A stretch of DNA of 64,000 bases, taken from Botryotinia globosa (taxonomy: Eukaryota; Ascomycota; Leotiomycetes; Helotiales; Sclerotiniaceae). The position numbers and the translations under genes are program-made. Under the pieces are notes generated by a model. It had not been told where the DNA came from. It made no database searches and worked only from the letters and a program-made list of their open reading frames with translations. Numbering within the stretch: position 1 is the stretch's first letter; each line of letters starts with the position of its first letter. Positions 46,302 through 59,180 of the stretch are shown here, piece by piece. Where the stretch lies: NCBI GenBank assembly GCA_014898425.1, contig RCSZ01000007.1:248001-312000 (forward strand), given 5' to 3'.

Positions 46302-47168
46302 TCATCCTCTCCCATCCCAAACCCTCTCCAAAGCCCTAATATACCTCCCCCTATTCTCCTCCCCCACCAAATGTCCACAATGTGTTGTCTCCCCAAACTT
46401 CACCCTCATCACCCCATCGTTCCCTCCAAATCCTCTCCTCCCCGCCTCCTCCGCATGCTCCTCCACATCCTCCCACCTCACCATCGCATCCCCCTCACTA
46501 AAAACATACAACCTCCTCGCATCCCTCCCAAAAATAACCTCATCATTAAGATCCCTCCGAATCCTCTCTATCAAATCCATTCCTCCAAACACCCACAATA
46601 AAATTTTATACCCCCCAAAAAGGGAATACAAAAAACTCATACACAGGAAATGCACGATCCAGAATTGCGGAAACCCAAGCGAAAATGCAGAAACAGTAGC
46701 TCTGTATCTGAATTTTCCCGGGGAAGAATCTAGGACCAGAGAAGCGATGGGAAGAGATCTTCCTAGCACACGATGGAATTCGCGCGCGAGAATCGAGAGA
46801 GTGAATGCCCCGCCGTTGGAAAAGGAGTGAGCGAGGATTTTGGAGTGGGTGGGATATTTGTAGAGGATGTTGAGAGCGGGGGTGAGACGGGTGAGGGAGT
46901 TAGTAGAGGAAGTGAAGATGTGGGGGGTGGAGGTTGTGAGGAGGAGGATAGGGGTGTTTGGATGGAGAGAGTGATAGAGAGTTGTGTATTTGGAGATGTG
47001 TTTGGGGGAAGCGTTGAGCCAGGAAGTGAGGAGGATAAGGTCGGGGGATTTGGGGGAGGATTTGGTTTTGGGGGGAAGGGAAGATGATGAGAATGAGGTG
47101 GTAGATTCGGAGGGATCGTGGATGTAGATACAAGGGGAGAGACGTGTGAAGTCGGATAGGGTTATCAT
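46302..47168 (-). CDS. DUF829 family protein (TMEM53 / PaxU-like alpha/beta hydrolase)
   Basis: Single exon, 288 residues from ATG 47168; the open frame extends to 47210 but opens there with TTG. Motifs typical of DUF829: L-I-L-L-T-S-W-L-N-A near the N terminus, a nucleophile-elbow-like H-S-F-S-N-G-G-A-F (about 99-107), L-V-L-D-S-S-P-G, Y-V-F-S-E-G-D-A-M-V-x-W-x-D-V-E-E-H, and H-C-G-H-L carrying the candidate catalytic His. Known relatives are nuclear-envelope TMEM53 and PaxU in the paxilline cluster; the biochemical role is unresolved. A hydrophobic segment around residues 165-195 could be membrane-associated. The minus-strand coding sequence produces misleading frames on the + strand. Confidence 0.85.
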   Translation of the reverse strand: MITLSDFTRLSPCIYIHDPSESTTSFSSSSLPPKTKSSPKSPDLILLTSWLNASPKHISKYTTLYHSLHPNTPILLLTTSTPHIFTSSTNSLTRLTPALNILYKYPTHSKILAHSFSNGGAFTLSILAREFHRVLGRSLPIASLVLDSSPGKFRYRATVSAFSLGFPQFWIVHFLCMSFLYSLFGGYKILLWVFGGMDLIERIRRDLNDEVIFGRDARRLYVFSEGDAMVRWEDVEEHAEEAGRRGFGGNDGVMRVKFGETTHCGHLVGEENRGRYIRALERVWDGRG

Positions 47169-47538
47169 GATGATGGTAATTTTGGTGGACGAGTCAAATT
47201 CTGAATCCAAATCACGAAGAGTTCTGGATTGAAAGAAATTATGCTAATGATTAATTTTATCCCATGTTTATATAGATGGTCAGCCCTCTAGGATTATATT
47301 TCTTGGCCCAACAATTTTATAATGTTGCTAGGAAGTCTTCACGTGGTCTGTCTCCTATTCTAAACATAAGCGTGGGAGTGGAAACGGAAACGGAAACGGA
47401 ACGCGGGGTTCAAAATCCTTTCGAATATGAGGTTATCACCTGTTAGTACCTACCTAGTCAATGGGAATGAATGATATGATAACTGCTAGAAATATGAAGT
47501 CGAAAGTCATCATCAAATCAACAATGTTGTGATTGTTG

Positions 47539-47592
<54 letters not shown>

Positions 47593-47678
47593 AAATACTT
47601 GACCTTCACTCATAATCCCAAGAATCACCTAATCCAAGTTTAACATCGTAATTCCACCATCTACACTCTACCAATACT
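47169..47678. other. Intergenic region with (AT)n
   Basis: No gene. Contains GGAAAC tandem hexamers near 47380-47400 and the (AT)n tract at 47540-47591. Confidence 0.6.
47540..47591. repeat. (AT)n microsatellite, about 25 units
   Basis: Uninterrupted AT dinucleotides flanked by near-identical TTGAAATA/TGAAATA sequence. Confidence 0.95.
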
Positions 47679-48818
47679 TCAAGTAACCACATCACCACTC
47701 AACCCCTTATCCTCTCCATCTCCAATCATCACTCTTTGTTGTAATTCAAATCCAATTCCACAAACTTCTTTCCTTCTCCTAGCAAACATTCCATATAAAC
47801 CCAACCAAATCGTTCTATCCCTACAATCCGTGGCTCCAAACCATTCACTCGCAACACAATCCGGCATATATCTATTCAATTCTTCTTTCGTCGCTTGAAT
47901 CCAAGGTTTTGGTATTGGCCAATCTGAAAAATGCATATATTTCGCTTCTGCCAAAGCCTTTTCCGCGTCCCAAGTATCTTTCAAATTGCCCAAATATTCT
48001 TGATGTGATTTGCGACGGAGTTCTCCCGAGAGAAGATCGTAAGGACGAGATGGAATTGCTAATATATTGGGTGAAAACATTGTATTCAATATATCCATAT
48101 CGTTCTCATTCGGTCCCGCATGTTGTACTGCCGATTCGATTCTTTGGAATAGGTTGGTGGAAGGATGTAATAATAACAAATGAGACGAATATGCCCAATT
48201 GCTTGGGGGACCGAAGTAAGTATATGGCATAGCGACCGGAGCAGATGGCAATAGAAACAATTCATCCATATTCCGAATATAATTCGCATCCGAATCCAGA
48301 TGCAAAACTCGATCATATTGCGTGAGATTGAATGCGAGAAGTTTGGTACATGAACCTGCCCATGTTGTCTGTTCCGTATGATTCTGATGCAGAACATCCA
48401 CCGGTTGTAATTTGACGTAGTAATCGGTTTGTGCTTGTTTCAATAATCTGGCAATGGGCGTGAGAGGTTTGGAAGGAAGAGTCGTATCGATTTCTTCAAC
48501 ATTCCAATGCGATGGATATAACATTAATCGTTGAGCACGACTACCGATTGTTTCGACTTGCGACCAGAGCATAAGAGCACTACACAGATATTCAGGTGAA
48601 GTAACATATTGAACATATGCGAATTTGAACCAGTCAATCGCAGAATCCTCCACTGTAGTTACTGGACCTGGCATTGGAGGAAATACATGGCCATCATGAT
48701 TGTGAAGGAAGACATATCGAACGACCAAAAATACAAGTAGAAATATACACGACAATTGAAAAGTAGTTGAAGATATTAAAACTCGCAATCGACGAGTATA
48801 AAAGCGAAAGCCTGCCAT
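47679..48818 (-). CDS. GNT1-like glycosyltransferase (alpha-N-acetylglucosaminyltransferase, GT8-like)
   Basis: Single exon, 379 residues, ATG at 48818. Type II membrane topology: a short basic cytoplasmic tail (R-R-L-R), a transmembrane anchor at about 15-37, then a lumenal catalytic domain. Y-V-T-S-P-E-Y-L-C-S-A-L near 70 and the nucleotide-sugar/Mn-binding D-x-D in V-L-H-L-D-S-D-A-N-Y (about 174) match the GNT1/glycogenin-like group, as do H-F-S-D-W-P-I-P-K-P-W and the C-terminal C-R-D-R-x-x-W-L-x-L-Y. In Kluyveromyces and Neurospora relatives, this enzyme adds GlcNAc to mannan or N-glycan chains in the Golgi; donor and acceptor here are inferred. Confidence 0.9.
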   Translation of the reverse strand: MAGFRFYTRRLRVLISSTTFQLSCIFLLVFLVVRYVFLHNHDGHVFPPMPGPVTTVEDSAIDWFKFAYVQYVTSPEYLCSALMLWSQVETIGSRAQRLMLYPSHWNVEEIDTTLPSKPLTPIARLLKQAQTDYYVKLQPVDVLHQNHTEQTTWAGSCTKLLAFNLTQYDRVLHLDSDANYIRNMDELFLLPSAPVAMPYTYFGPPSNWAYSSHLLLLHPSTNLFQRIESAVQHAGPNENDMDILNTMFSPNILAIPSRPYDLLSGELRRKSHQEYLGNLKDTWDAEKALAEAKYMHFSDWPIPKPWIQATKEELNRYMPDCVASEWFGATDCRDRTIWLGLYGMFARRRKEVCGIGFELQQRVMIGDGEDKGLSGDVVT

Positions 48819-49195
48819 ACAGACATTTGAATATGAAAGAAGGATAACAACATCTTTTTCCTTTTTTCCTGGTTTCCTTGTTTCCCAATTAATACAATCA
48901 ATACCGACCTACTCGAGCTACTTACTTGAATATTATTGATTGTTACGGCTAATAAGTTTTCCGATAATTACCATAAAACACCAAGACGCTAGCTAAAAAG
49001 ATTAGAATGTACAGAGTAAGGTTATTTCTTGGCCCCTGAGGTTAAATAGTGTGATATCTCACCGCTTTGAATTTATTATTAATCTTAAGGATTTATATAA
49101 CCAGAATCATCAATGAGATCTCAATTTGGATGAATGAAGAAACTAAATGGGTCGGCTAATCGACTGATGGTTTTCTTTCTGAGAGCTAAATGGTT

Positions 49196-49256
49196 ATTAG
49201 ATATTTCAACTCCATAGACTCGAGCGCAGCGAGGATATGGAGTTGAAATATCCTAA
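49196..49256. repeat. Inverted repeat (hairpin) around a GC-rich core
   Basis: ATATTTCAACTCCATA (49201-49216) is the exact reverse complement of 49236-49251; with one single-base bulge the arms extend to about 22 bp (ATTAG versus CCTAAT). The 19-base loop contains TCGAGCGCAGCGAGGA, which also occurs at 15108-15123. Confidence 0.88.
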
Positions 49257-50898
49257 TCAATGTCAGGGTAAATTGTATGTGTTATATACATACGGAGCGG
49301 AGTACCCCAAGTGGGATGGATGTGGCAGAATAAAGACGACGTGGAGAATCGAGATCCATTGGACCATACATATTGACCCCTTTCGCACTCAAGGAATTGT
49401 GATTTGTCAATGAGCCAATCTTTGAACCTGTCTTCGGAATTCGGCACAATCAAGGTCTGGTGCATAATAATAGTTTTGGTACAAGGCTCGTAGATCATCA
49501 TGAATCATGATGCTATTCACAAAGTTGAGCCAAGTCCAAAAGCATCTCCCATATGGGATGGATACATCTCAAGACTTCTGGGTATGAAACTCTCAAGTGA
49601 GCCTTTCTATTTCATAGTGTTGAGGTGCTGAACGGATATCCCTGTTCACACTCTCTACTTATCGTATTCTTATCATCTTGGCTATCAAATTCCATGATAC
49701 CACCAATATACTCAACTCCAATTCTCAACCTCATTCACCTCAATCCAAAGAAATACAATACTCAATACCAGATCAAAACGCCGAAATTTGGTTCCTGATC
49801 TGACAAGTCTGCCATCAGAACTTCAAGATCATTTGGGACAAATGCTTCACATCTGTGTTGTTCACGAAGATGGAATAGCAAACCTCCTTCTTTGCCAAAG
49901 GAAAGCACTCGAGGGAAATCCTTCATTACATCCTAAAGCTTTGGAAACTCCCTGTATTGAAGCAGTTCTGAACTCTCAGTTGAACACACAGTTCATTGCA
50001 TGATTCATCGTTGCACACAAGTAGTTCATTGAGATTAGAGCTGAAGTCTGCGTGAACCCCCTTTGGACTTCTCCCATCATTCTTGCGAGTATTGTAAATC
50101 CTCACATACACGGATGCAAGAGCTTAGCTACTATCATATCAAACAACCATAGCTAAATGGGGGTCCCCAGGAATGCCTACATTGCAAATACAACTATTTA
50201 CACATGGAGCAAAAGATCATTGCATAATACACGCCTCTAATATTTCCGAATCTAAGTCTGATCTCAAAAAATAAGACAACTAGACGTTCTTCCTTTTGTC
50301 AAAAATAAATAAACAAGTAAATAAAGAAATAAAATACTTCAATTTACTTCACACACTTAGATTCGCTCTCTCATCAAAAATACTTACAGCCACCCCTCAT
50401 CATCAGTGTGAATGCCGCAGTCAAAATATCACCCACACATCAAACCACAACATATACCCGCACATCTGCCAATACATTGCCAATACCAATAATGATAATG
50501 AGTTGCCATACTGCGACCACCGATCACGATAAGTTCATTGCTTCAGCGTACTTCTCATCCCCAGTCATGAAAATAGAACCGCCCTTCCCACTTCGGAACA
50601 TACTTTCTCTACCCAAAATATCCGAGATTAGCTAGACTCATCAATCGTGGAGGAAACGTATACACCTCCTGATATCAAGATACCATCTTTCTTGGAAATC
50701 CACAAGAAATATTCAAATGTCAGCCTGTTTGGGAGTCCAGGTTTGAGCCTCTAGAATTATTAACCCTTCACTCTTCGCTCCACATCCCATTATTTCTTCA
50801 CAGATCATCCCCCCCAATTTCCTCAGCACCACCCAGCCAACATCCATTCCATCCCTCTCAAACTCTGCAATCCTCGCCCTCACTCATCACAGCCATCG

Positions 50899-50932
50899 CA
50901 ATACCCAATACCCAATACCCAATACCCAATAC
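50899..50932. repeat. (CCCAATA)n tandem repeat
   Basis: About four and a half 7-bp units. Confidence 0.9.
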
Positions 50933-51757
50933 ACGTTTTCTCAATCTCATCTCATCTCCCCCTCAAAACCACTCAATTTCCTAGCCCCCTATCTCTAAAA
51001 AGAAGCGATATTATACAATCTAAGGTGACAACAAAGCATAACCATTCAATCCTCACAATCAACTTATAAAATTAATTTTTTTAGTAGTAAGATATCATAA
51101 TATCAACATAATATCTCTTGATACTTATTATTCTGACTTATATGATTTCAATATAAGTAATCTAGGTATGTTTTCACTTAACTCTCCCCTTCTCTTCCCC
51201 CTCTGTTTTCCCTCTTTTTTCTTTTTTTCTTTTCTTCTCAAACTCTCTTAAATTTTAACTCTTTCATTATCCCCCCTTACCATCTATATACAAATAGCAA
51301 AACTCACAATATCTAAAAAGTTCCTCTATTCTATCCTATCCTCTACTCTATTTTCCTCTATTATCTCATCTCACCCTCTTTTCTTCCCTCCTTTCCCTTT
51401 CCCTCCCTCCTTTCCCTCATCCCCCTCATCTCCATCTCCATCCCCCAACTCGCCCAACCCAACTTGCTCAACCCAACCCAACCCAAATTCAATCAACACA
51501 AAAATCACCATCATCCCAACAGTACGCGCACATAAGCAATATAATTAAATTTCATCTCTAATAATCCAAAATATATCATCATCACCATCATCACTAACCT
51601 AACTACTCATTATGCATCTAGCTATTCAACAAAGTCTCTCTCTCTCACACACACACTCTCTCTATACAGTGTTTACCCCCAATCCAAAACTCAATCCCAA
51701 TCCAATCTAATCCCCTTCTCCTCTCCTAACCATTCGATAAAAATCTAACCAACTCCC

Positions 51758-51784
51758 AAATCCCCAATCCCCAATCCCCAATCC
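51758..51784. repeat. (CCCCAAT)n tandem repeat
   Basis: Three to four 7-bp units; complementary to the GGGGATT array at 19617-19662. Confidence 0.85.
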
Positions 51785-53052
51785 CTACATGGGTATCTAG
51801 ATTCGCTTCTGCTTCTATATCCACATCTCCTTCTCCTTCTCCTTCTCCTTCTTATTCCCAAATCTCCTCCTCCTCATAGAATAATATTTCTTATATATTC
51901 ATTTATTTTCCGCATCTATCCCATCCCATCCCATCCCCCCATCCCCCCATCCCATCTCATCCCCCCAAACCACCCACTCCACCCACCCACTCCATCCCAT
52001 CCCATCCACCCACCCCCCTACAACAACAACCACACCACCACCACCAAACCCCAAGATAAAAAAAAATAAAAAATACAATCCCTCAGCAATCAACAAGGAC
52101 ATCCAACTATTATTCATTGAAGTCATCAGAAATCATCAAGAGACATCAGAAATCATCAAGAGTCATCAGATAAGTTAACAATATAGTAATGATCGAGGTT
52201 TATGATTCGAGTCTACCGAGGGAGGGAGCTTGTGTTTATTTTTATTTTTATTTTTATTTTAGGGGAAGGGATTTTTTTTTGATGAGGTGGGGAGGGGGAG
52301 GGAGGAGGAGGGAGGAGGGGAGGGAGGAGGATGGAGAAGGAGAGAGAGAGAGGAGGGAGAAGGGGAGAGAGGGGATTTCTGATTTGTTGATAGAAGGGTT
52401 TTTTGGTTGGGGAAGATGGTTTGTTAGTTATTGAGGAGTTCCTTGGGGGACGGGAAAGGGAGAGAGAGGTAGTGATGATATATTCCCAACAACTAAATTG
52501 ATAATTCTTTAACAAATTATAATACACTATGATCTCATAGCTAGATACAAATATACTCATATATAATGAAAAATTACGAGATACATGCCAGGAAAATATT
52601 ATTATACTATGTTTTCTTTCCTCAATCAACTTCTTCCTACTGAGTTCTCATTCTTCATTCGTTCTTCATTCTTCATTCATTCTCATAATTTCATTCTTTT
52701 CTCTGTTCTCTGTTCTCTGAATCTCTATTCTCCTTCCCTTCCCTCTCTATTCCCAACCATCTAATCATACAAAGCCCGCCTTGCTCCCATCACAAACCCC
52801 TTTGTGCAATCCACCAACAACCAACCATCAACCATCAGAAAACAAAAGAGATATCAGAAATATCAAGAAACAAAAGAAAAACGCCCCTTCTCATATACTA
52901 ATATACTAATATGCTTATAAGCCTGTTCCGTTTTAGAAAAAAAAATTAGCTTCCCTCATCTTCGTCCCTTCGTTCCCCATCCTCCTACTTCAATGCTAAT
53001 ATCCCAAGCTCACCCCCAAATACTTCACCACCACTCAGCCACCATCTCCCAA

Positions 53053-56000
53053 CTATTTCATAGTTTTCAAGAATCCTTCTAAATCGAAACTTTCCTCATA
53101 CTCCTTTCCATCCCACAATTCTCCCAAATCATCCAACCAACCTTTCTTTCCTTTCTCCCTTACTTCTCCAGTTGCATCAACCATATCTTCTTCTCGTTCT
53201 GCCTGAACACTACTATCCGCTGCTAATGGAACTTCCGATGTATCACCTAGATTAAAGAGGTCGAGGATTTGATCTGTCTCCATAGTTCCCAGACCCGCAT
53301 TTTGTTGATTGACTACTGTGGATGCTACGTCGATTTTGAATCTTTGAAGACTATTTGAAATAAATTAGTATTTGATTTGTGAAACGTTTGTGAAACATTT
53401 GTGAGAGAAAAGAATGAAAGGAAGGGCAAAACAAAAATACATGAACAAGAATTATAACGAACCTCAAAATCTTTTCCTCCAAAGTACCCCGAGTAATCAA
53501 TCGATAGACATTAACCACCTTCTTTTGACCAATTCTATGAGCTCTGTCCATAGCTTGCAAATCTTTTTGAGGGTTCCAATCATGTTCCACAAAAATAACC
53601 GTATCAGCACCCGTCAAATTGAGTCCCAAACCTCCTACACTAGTTGTAAGAAGTAAGACATCATATGAAGGATCGGAATTAAATTTGTTGACGATATCTT
53701 GACGTTTATTAGCATCAACTGATCCATCCATTCGTAAGAATTGTACTGAAGGTAACATCTTCTTAAGAACATCATTTTGAACCATATCTAACATTTCCTT
53801 CATTTGACAGAAGACTAAAGCTCGATGAGGTGAGACAAAGGAAGTTTCGGTGGTGATTTCATTTTCGGAAGAAGGTTCTGTACCAATACCACAATCAACA
53901 AGTAAATCTCGCAAGGCCGTTAATTTTGGTGCGTGAATTGGATCACGAAGACTAGTCCCTTGTTTGGCAAGAAGTCGTTGAGTATCTTCATATTGTTTAT
54001 GACCTTCTTTCATAACAAGTGCAGGAGAATTGCAAAGTTTGCGCATATACTGTAGAGCTTGGAAAATGTGTTGTTTTGCTTCTTTATCACCAGATGATGC
54101 CTTCTCCGCAAGTGTCTTGCCTTCTTTCTTGGTGAAATCTTCGAAAAGTTTTTTCTGTAAATCACTAAGATCACAGTAGTAATTTTGTAAGATCTTAGGT
54201 GGTAAATCATCCAAAACCTCTTCTTTCAGGCGACGTAGAAGGAATGGTAGAACTTGTTTATGTAAAGCTTCAATAGCAAGAGCACCAGCTTCTTGCTCTT
54301 TCGAGGAAGATTTACTATAACGACTAGCGGCAATTGGTTTGGCGAAGCGATCCAAGAAAACCTTCTCAGCTCCAAGGAAACCTGGCATGAGGAAATCGAA
54401 GAGAGACCAAAGTTCTAGTACATTGTTTTGAATTGGTGTACCGGAGAGGATGAGTCGATGATTGCTAAGTAGGCGTTTGACAGCGACAGTAGTTTTAGCT
54501 CGAGGATTTTTAATCAAATGACCTTCATCTAGAACACAATAGTTCCAATTGAGAGGTGATAAAACATCAATGTCGTTACGACAAATTTCGTATGATGTAA
54601 TGACGATATCAGTTTGACCAAGTTGTTCTCTAAAGCGCGCTCGATCAAGTGGAGGTCCAACATAAGCTGTACATGTTAGGAAAGGGGCATAGGCTTTAAT
54701 TTCTTGTTGCCAATGACCGGACAGAGTAGGGGGACAGATGATGAGAGATGGCATTCTTCTGGATTCTGGGGCTCCAGTTTTTGCAAATTCCTCAGCTCTA
54801 AGGTGATGATCACTTGCGACAATACATAATGTTTGTAAAGTTTTGCCAAGACCCATGTCATCACAAAGAATTCCATGAAGATGATATTTGTTCAAAAAGT
54901 TGAGCCAATTAACACCTTCTTGTTGGTAAGAACGAAGTTCCGCTTTAATGGCGACAGGAATTTTGAATTCCTCAACTTTATGAGGATCCAAAAGTTGACC
55001 AATAAAGGTACGTTCACGATCTCTACCTTGCAATAATTCTTGGGATAAACCAGGAGGGTCTGGAATACCTGCTTCAAGTGGAACAAGCTTAACCAGAGTA
55101 GCGAAAGATGTTGTAGCAAGTACTCGTACATCAGTATCTGAATCACTCATTCGTCCAAGAACAGGAACGATGAGGAAAATGACATATGGTAATATACTAT
55201 CACCCATGACAGCAATAAGATGATAAATTGATTCAATGACACCTTGACGGAAGTTGAGGTCGAGTGGATTGCTGATAGATGGTAAAACTTTCTCCACAAG
55301 TAGAGTCATGGCTTCTACAGTTATGACACTGCAAACCGTTGCAAGACATTTAGCTGCCATGTAGCGGAATACTGATAATTCCGAGTGGAGAGCTGTAACG
55401 ACAAGAGGAAGTAATTCCATGATAAAAGGATACAATGATTTATCCAACGTGGGTGTCAAGGCACGAATCACAGACATGCCATCAATAGCTTCTTGTCCAA
55501 AGGGTTGTGCAGGGTCTATGCAGTCTCGTGGAAGAGCACCACCAAATGCATGTCGTAGTGGTTGTTCCATTAGACGTTTAAGTGTAGGGACCTTGTTTAA
55601 TAATTCGGATCCAAATATGGTCGAAAGTTGTTCCAAGGCTTCCTTGGCACCTCTTCTAGTTATTCTCGCTTCTTTAGCTTCTCGTGCAAATTTTGCTGCA
55701 TCTGGATGATCTTTACGATCTTCTTCTTTCCGCAATGACAGAATGGCGGCTGTGAGAGGAGCATTTGGAGCGAATTCTGGTGTCTCTGATGTTTCCATAC
55801 ACATAAATTTAACCAGATTTGATACAACCTTTTGTGCCGGTCCAGTGCGACCGCCTTCTGCAAATATTTCGATAAGTCGAGCGATGGAGAAGGCAGACCG
55901 TTGTTGTAATTCCAAAGTTTCCTCTTTTTTGACACTATCCATCATAGATTTGATGATATGAGATGGCTTTTTGGGTGAAACCTTCATGGCGACCAAAGCA

Positions 56001-59000
56001 CTTGCAGCAGCAGCCTTGATACGGGTATCTCTCAACTCTTTAATACTCTTTGCGTTATTGATGACTTCGGTGACATTTTCGCGCGCTTCGCTAAGAGCTT
56101 GAGTCGCTATCATTCGTTGACCGGGGGAAAGCATTTTCTTTAATCGATCGAAATCCTCGGAAACACATTTAGTAGCAGTCACAATGGAGAAAGCATCTGG
56201 TCCAGCTTCAGCTTCACCAGCTACAACAACCGCAAGTACAGGTAAACGGCCTTGAGAAATTTTGCCAACATCGCGAAAGGTATTGAGGAGTTGTGAGCAT
56301 TGAGTTCGAACCAAATGTGTGTAGCTGACTAAATCTCTATATGTGAGAGGGCGTTCATTTTCGAGAATCCTTGTAAGAGCTGGCTCAAAACGTAAAGCAT
56401 GAGTCTTTGAGATACAATTTTTGGCGTATTCGTCGATGATGATTGAAGCCGTTAGTTGGGTAGAAGAGAAAGCCGAAGACATTCCTGGTGTGATACTAGC
56501 ATCATATGCATCGAGAGCAGGAGCTGGTACGAGAGACATAACAAGACCCATGGCTTTTGCGGCTGATGCACGAGATCTAATTAAAATATCCATACCCACC
56601 AGATCCACATCGCCTTGCATCATGGGACCATCGACGTCATGTGACGATGATGTAGGAGTAGGCTCAACAACCTTTGTAGCCTTTCGACGCTTTTTCGTTG
56701 GAGGCTCGGGACCGGAAGGTGTGCTTGGGCGAGCGTTACTTGTAGGACCACTAGGTAAGTAAGAATTTCCGGACGGTCTTTGGAAAAGTGTGGCGTTCAT
56801 GGGTAATGGATGTCGAGATACACCAATAGGATGTAATGTAAGTTGCATGAGAGGATCGATGTGTGGTGCAAATTCTGCGGATAAGTGTTCTGGATCTCTT
56901 GCAAGGAAATGTACCAATGCTTTCCATACTTGAAGTGATAAATCTAATGTATCTTGATTTCTCTCGACCAAAATATTTTGATAGATCAATCGAAGAATTC
57001 TTCCATCCATCCAATCTCTAGTCCCTTCACCCTCAATGCCGACAAATGTCAACAAAGCTCGAAGAACTGCCGAGCGCACGGATGTGATGGTATGTCGAAG
57101 GAATGGATATAACCTTGGCACCAAAAGTCCAAAAGATTGTTCAGCATCTCGAGAAGCGTTCTTCTTCATAGCTTCTAATACTTCAGGGAAACTGCAAAGT
57201 TTGGCTAACAAATCCATGATCTGTCCTGTGCTAGCACTCAAATCATCACCAAGATTTGAGAGACATTCCCAAACGATATTGATGAGACCATCAAGTGCTT
57301 CCGGTCTCAAGTTGACAAACTCTTTAGCAATCGGAATAAGTGTTGCTGCACTGACAGAACGAACGTCGTCATCCCAATCACCTAAACCTTTCATCACAGC
57401 ACGAATGACTCCATCGATCAAATCGTTATCTTTCAGTAACAAATCATTCCGAACTGCCACCAAGTAACGAAGGCCAATCATACCACCATGACAAATAGCC
57501 CAGCCGGGTTTATCCAGTTGAATGTCATTTTGCATAACGAGACGATACAAAATGTGATGAACGGAATAAACGACCGGAGGTGGGAGGTGAATGAGTAAAG
57601 CACCAAGAGTCTGGCCAATTGTTTCTCGAATAGGTGCAACAACTGTATCTGAAACATAGTCCCCAAAACGATCCAAGATAAAAACGCAACACAGCCGACA
57701 AGCCAAGTCATCGAGCCAACGTTGATTGAGTAAGTTGTTTTCGCTACGAGTCTTTCCTAGCTGTCTTCCAGCACCGGCTCCATGGACTCGTATGATATCT
57801 CTCAAACCCATTGCGGCGCCATGTCTAGTTTCCCATTGAGGATCGAATAAATCGACCACAAGAAATTCACAGAGACGCTCATAAGGCCACTCCGATCCTT
57901 CTTGTTCGCCCTCGGTCTCAAGTTCGGATTTGATTGGCATGATTGGCCCCTTGAATTCTGAAACAACTTTGGAATCCTCATCTATTTCCGAATTTCTTTC
58001 CGTTGAAAAGTAATCCACCATGGGGTTTTTGGAATCTTCGCCACTAGCATCCGGCATGGAAGTATCCGCGTCGCTCGAAGTATTCGTACGTCGTACTGCA
58101 AGATCTACCAGCCTACTTTTGCTACCAGCAGTCATAGCTTCTCTTTTTCTCTTTCGTTTCAATTGATTCAGTTGCCTCGCACTCAGTCCACTTTCTTCCG
58201 CGGGTGTAGATGTACCTTTGTTGTTATCTGGTGGTCGTGAGAAACCATTTGAATCCTCACGTGCCAGTGTGGTGCTGGATCCATTCTGGTTATTAGTTGG
58301 AGCTGCATACTCGAGTTCCTCTTCAGAATATGGACCAAGAAGACCAAGTCGTCCATCCAGTGTCTTCTTTTGATGAGCAAGACGTTGAGCGGGATCCAAA
58401 GAAGCTAGAGCCCAATCATGACCTCTATCTCCACCACGTACAAGCTCTTTACCGTATTTGAGAATCGATACAATATCGAGAGTGTCAAGACTTAATTGTC
58501 CTTCGGCAAGTGGTGTAGGCTCTACGGCTTCTTCCTTTTTGATTCCAGATTCCTCAATTTTTGATTCATCTTTCGCCGAGTCATCCTCACCATTTGGGTC
58601 ATATTTTTCGGCATTCTCAACAATTCCGGCCAACGCTTTTGAAGCAGCTGTTCGTGTATCCCAAGTCTTATGACGAAGATATGGTACCACTCTTGTTAGT
58701 AAATTGAAAAGTTCTTCGGGATGTGATTTTTGTACATCAGCCAATTGCTGAGCAGCAGTATTCCTAATTAATGGAGTGCTTCCTGTTTCCAGTAGCCTGA
58801 ATCAAAAGTCAGTAGGAGGTAGGGGAGAGAGATGAGGCTCAAATGAAACTCGTCCAGAATATTCTCGAAATGAAGATCATTGATGATCACATCATAGTAT
58901 AAGAGATCTTCAATTTTACAATTCCCGTAAAAATTCCACGGCATATTAAAGATTCCAAGGGTTTGATTTTGTCTCAACCAAAGATAGAAAAGATGGAGTG

Positions 59001-59180
59001 ACCCAAAGAGAAGAAACTCACGTGACAAGTCGATCCAATCTATTTCAACGTATCATCATCATGTCAGCAAATCCATAATTAATTCCCGAAATGCAGCATT
59101 CAAATGCAACGCGGCCGCATTGATCACAGCTTAATATTGGGGGGGGGGGAGGTGGAGGTGAAACATTACCTTGAAGCCAT
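53053..59180 (-). CDS. MOT1: MOT1/BTAF1, TBP-associated Snf2-family ATPase
   Basis: Four exons on the minus strand: 59180-59170, 59039-59022, 58796-53463, 53350-53053; 1886 residues. The first coding exons are 11 and 18 nt: M-A-S-R-L-D-R-L-V-T is spread over three exons, and L-L-E-T-G-S-T-P-L-I-R-N-T-A-A-Q-Q follows as in all MOT1 proteins. N-terminal HEAT repeats with R-H-G-A-A-M-G-L-R (about residue 310) bind TBP. The Snf2 ATPase carries D-D-M-G-L-G-K-T (about 1320), L-D-E-G-H (about 1430), S-G-T-P-I-Q-N-N and R-A-H-R-I-G-Q (about 1760), and the C terminus ends with the E-x-x-D-L-F-N-L-G-type tail. The protein uses ATP to remove TBP from DNA and redistribute it between promoters. It is essential in yeast. 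The last intron (53351-53462) separates I-L from S-L-Q-R-F-K. Confidence 0.97.

Larger units (their letters stand above)
48819..53052. other. Long intergenic region, low complexity
   Basis: About 4.2 kb without a supported gene. It includes a near-perfect hairpin at 49196-49256, a short F-box-like open frame near 49800 without an ATG, CCCAATA and CCCCAAT tandem repeats, C/T-rich and C/A-rich tracts from 50800 to 52100, and a G/A-rich tract at 52260-52370. Confidence 0.5.

Noticed and set aside
46162..46830. 222-residue + strand frame
   Set aside because: Antisense to the DUF829 gene, which shows clear family motifs on the minus strand.
49698..50003. Open frame with L-P-S-E-L-Q-D-H-L, resembling an F-box start
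   Set aside because: No in-frame ATG, only ~100 codons, no further F-box residues and no clear upstream exon; at best a gene fragment.
52260..52375. G/A-rich tract with GGGAGG runs, possible G-quadruplex
   Set aside because: Low-complexity purine DNA with no conserved gene context; not distinguishable from other simple tracts here.
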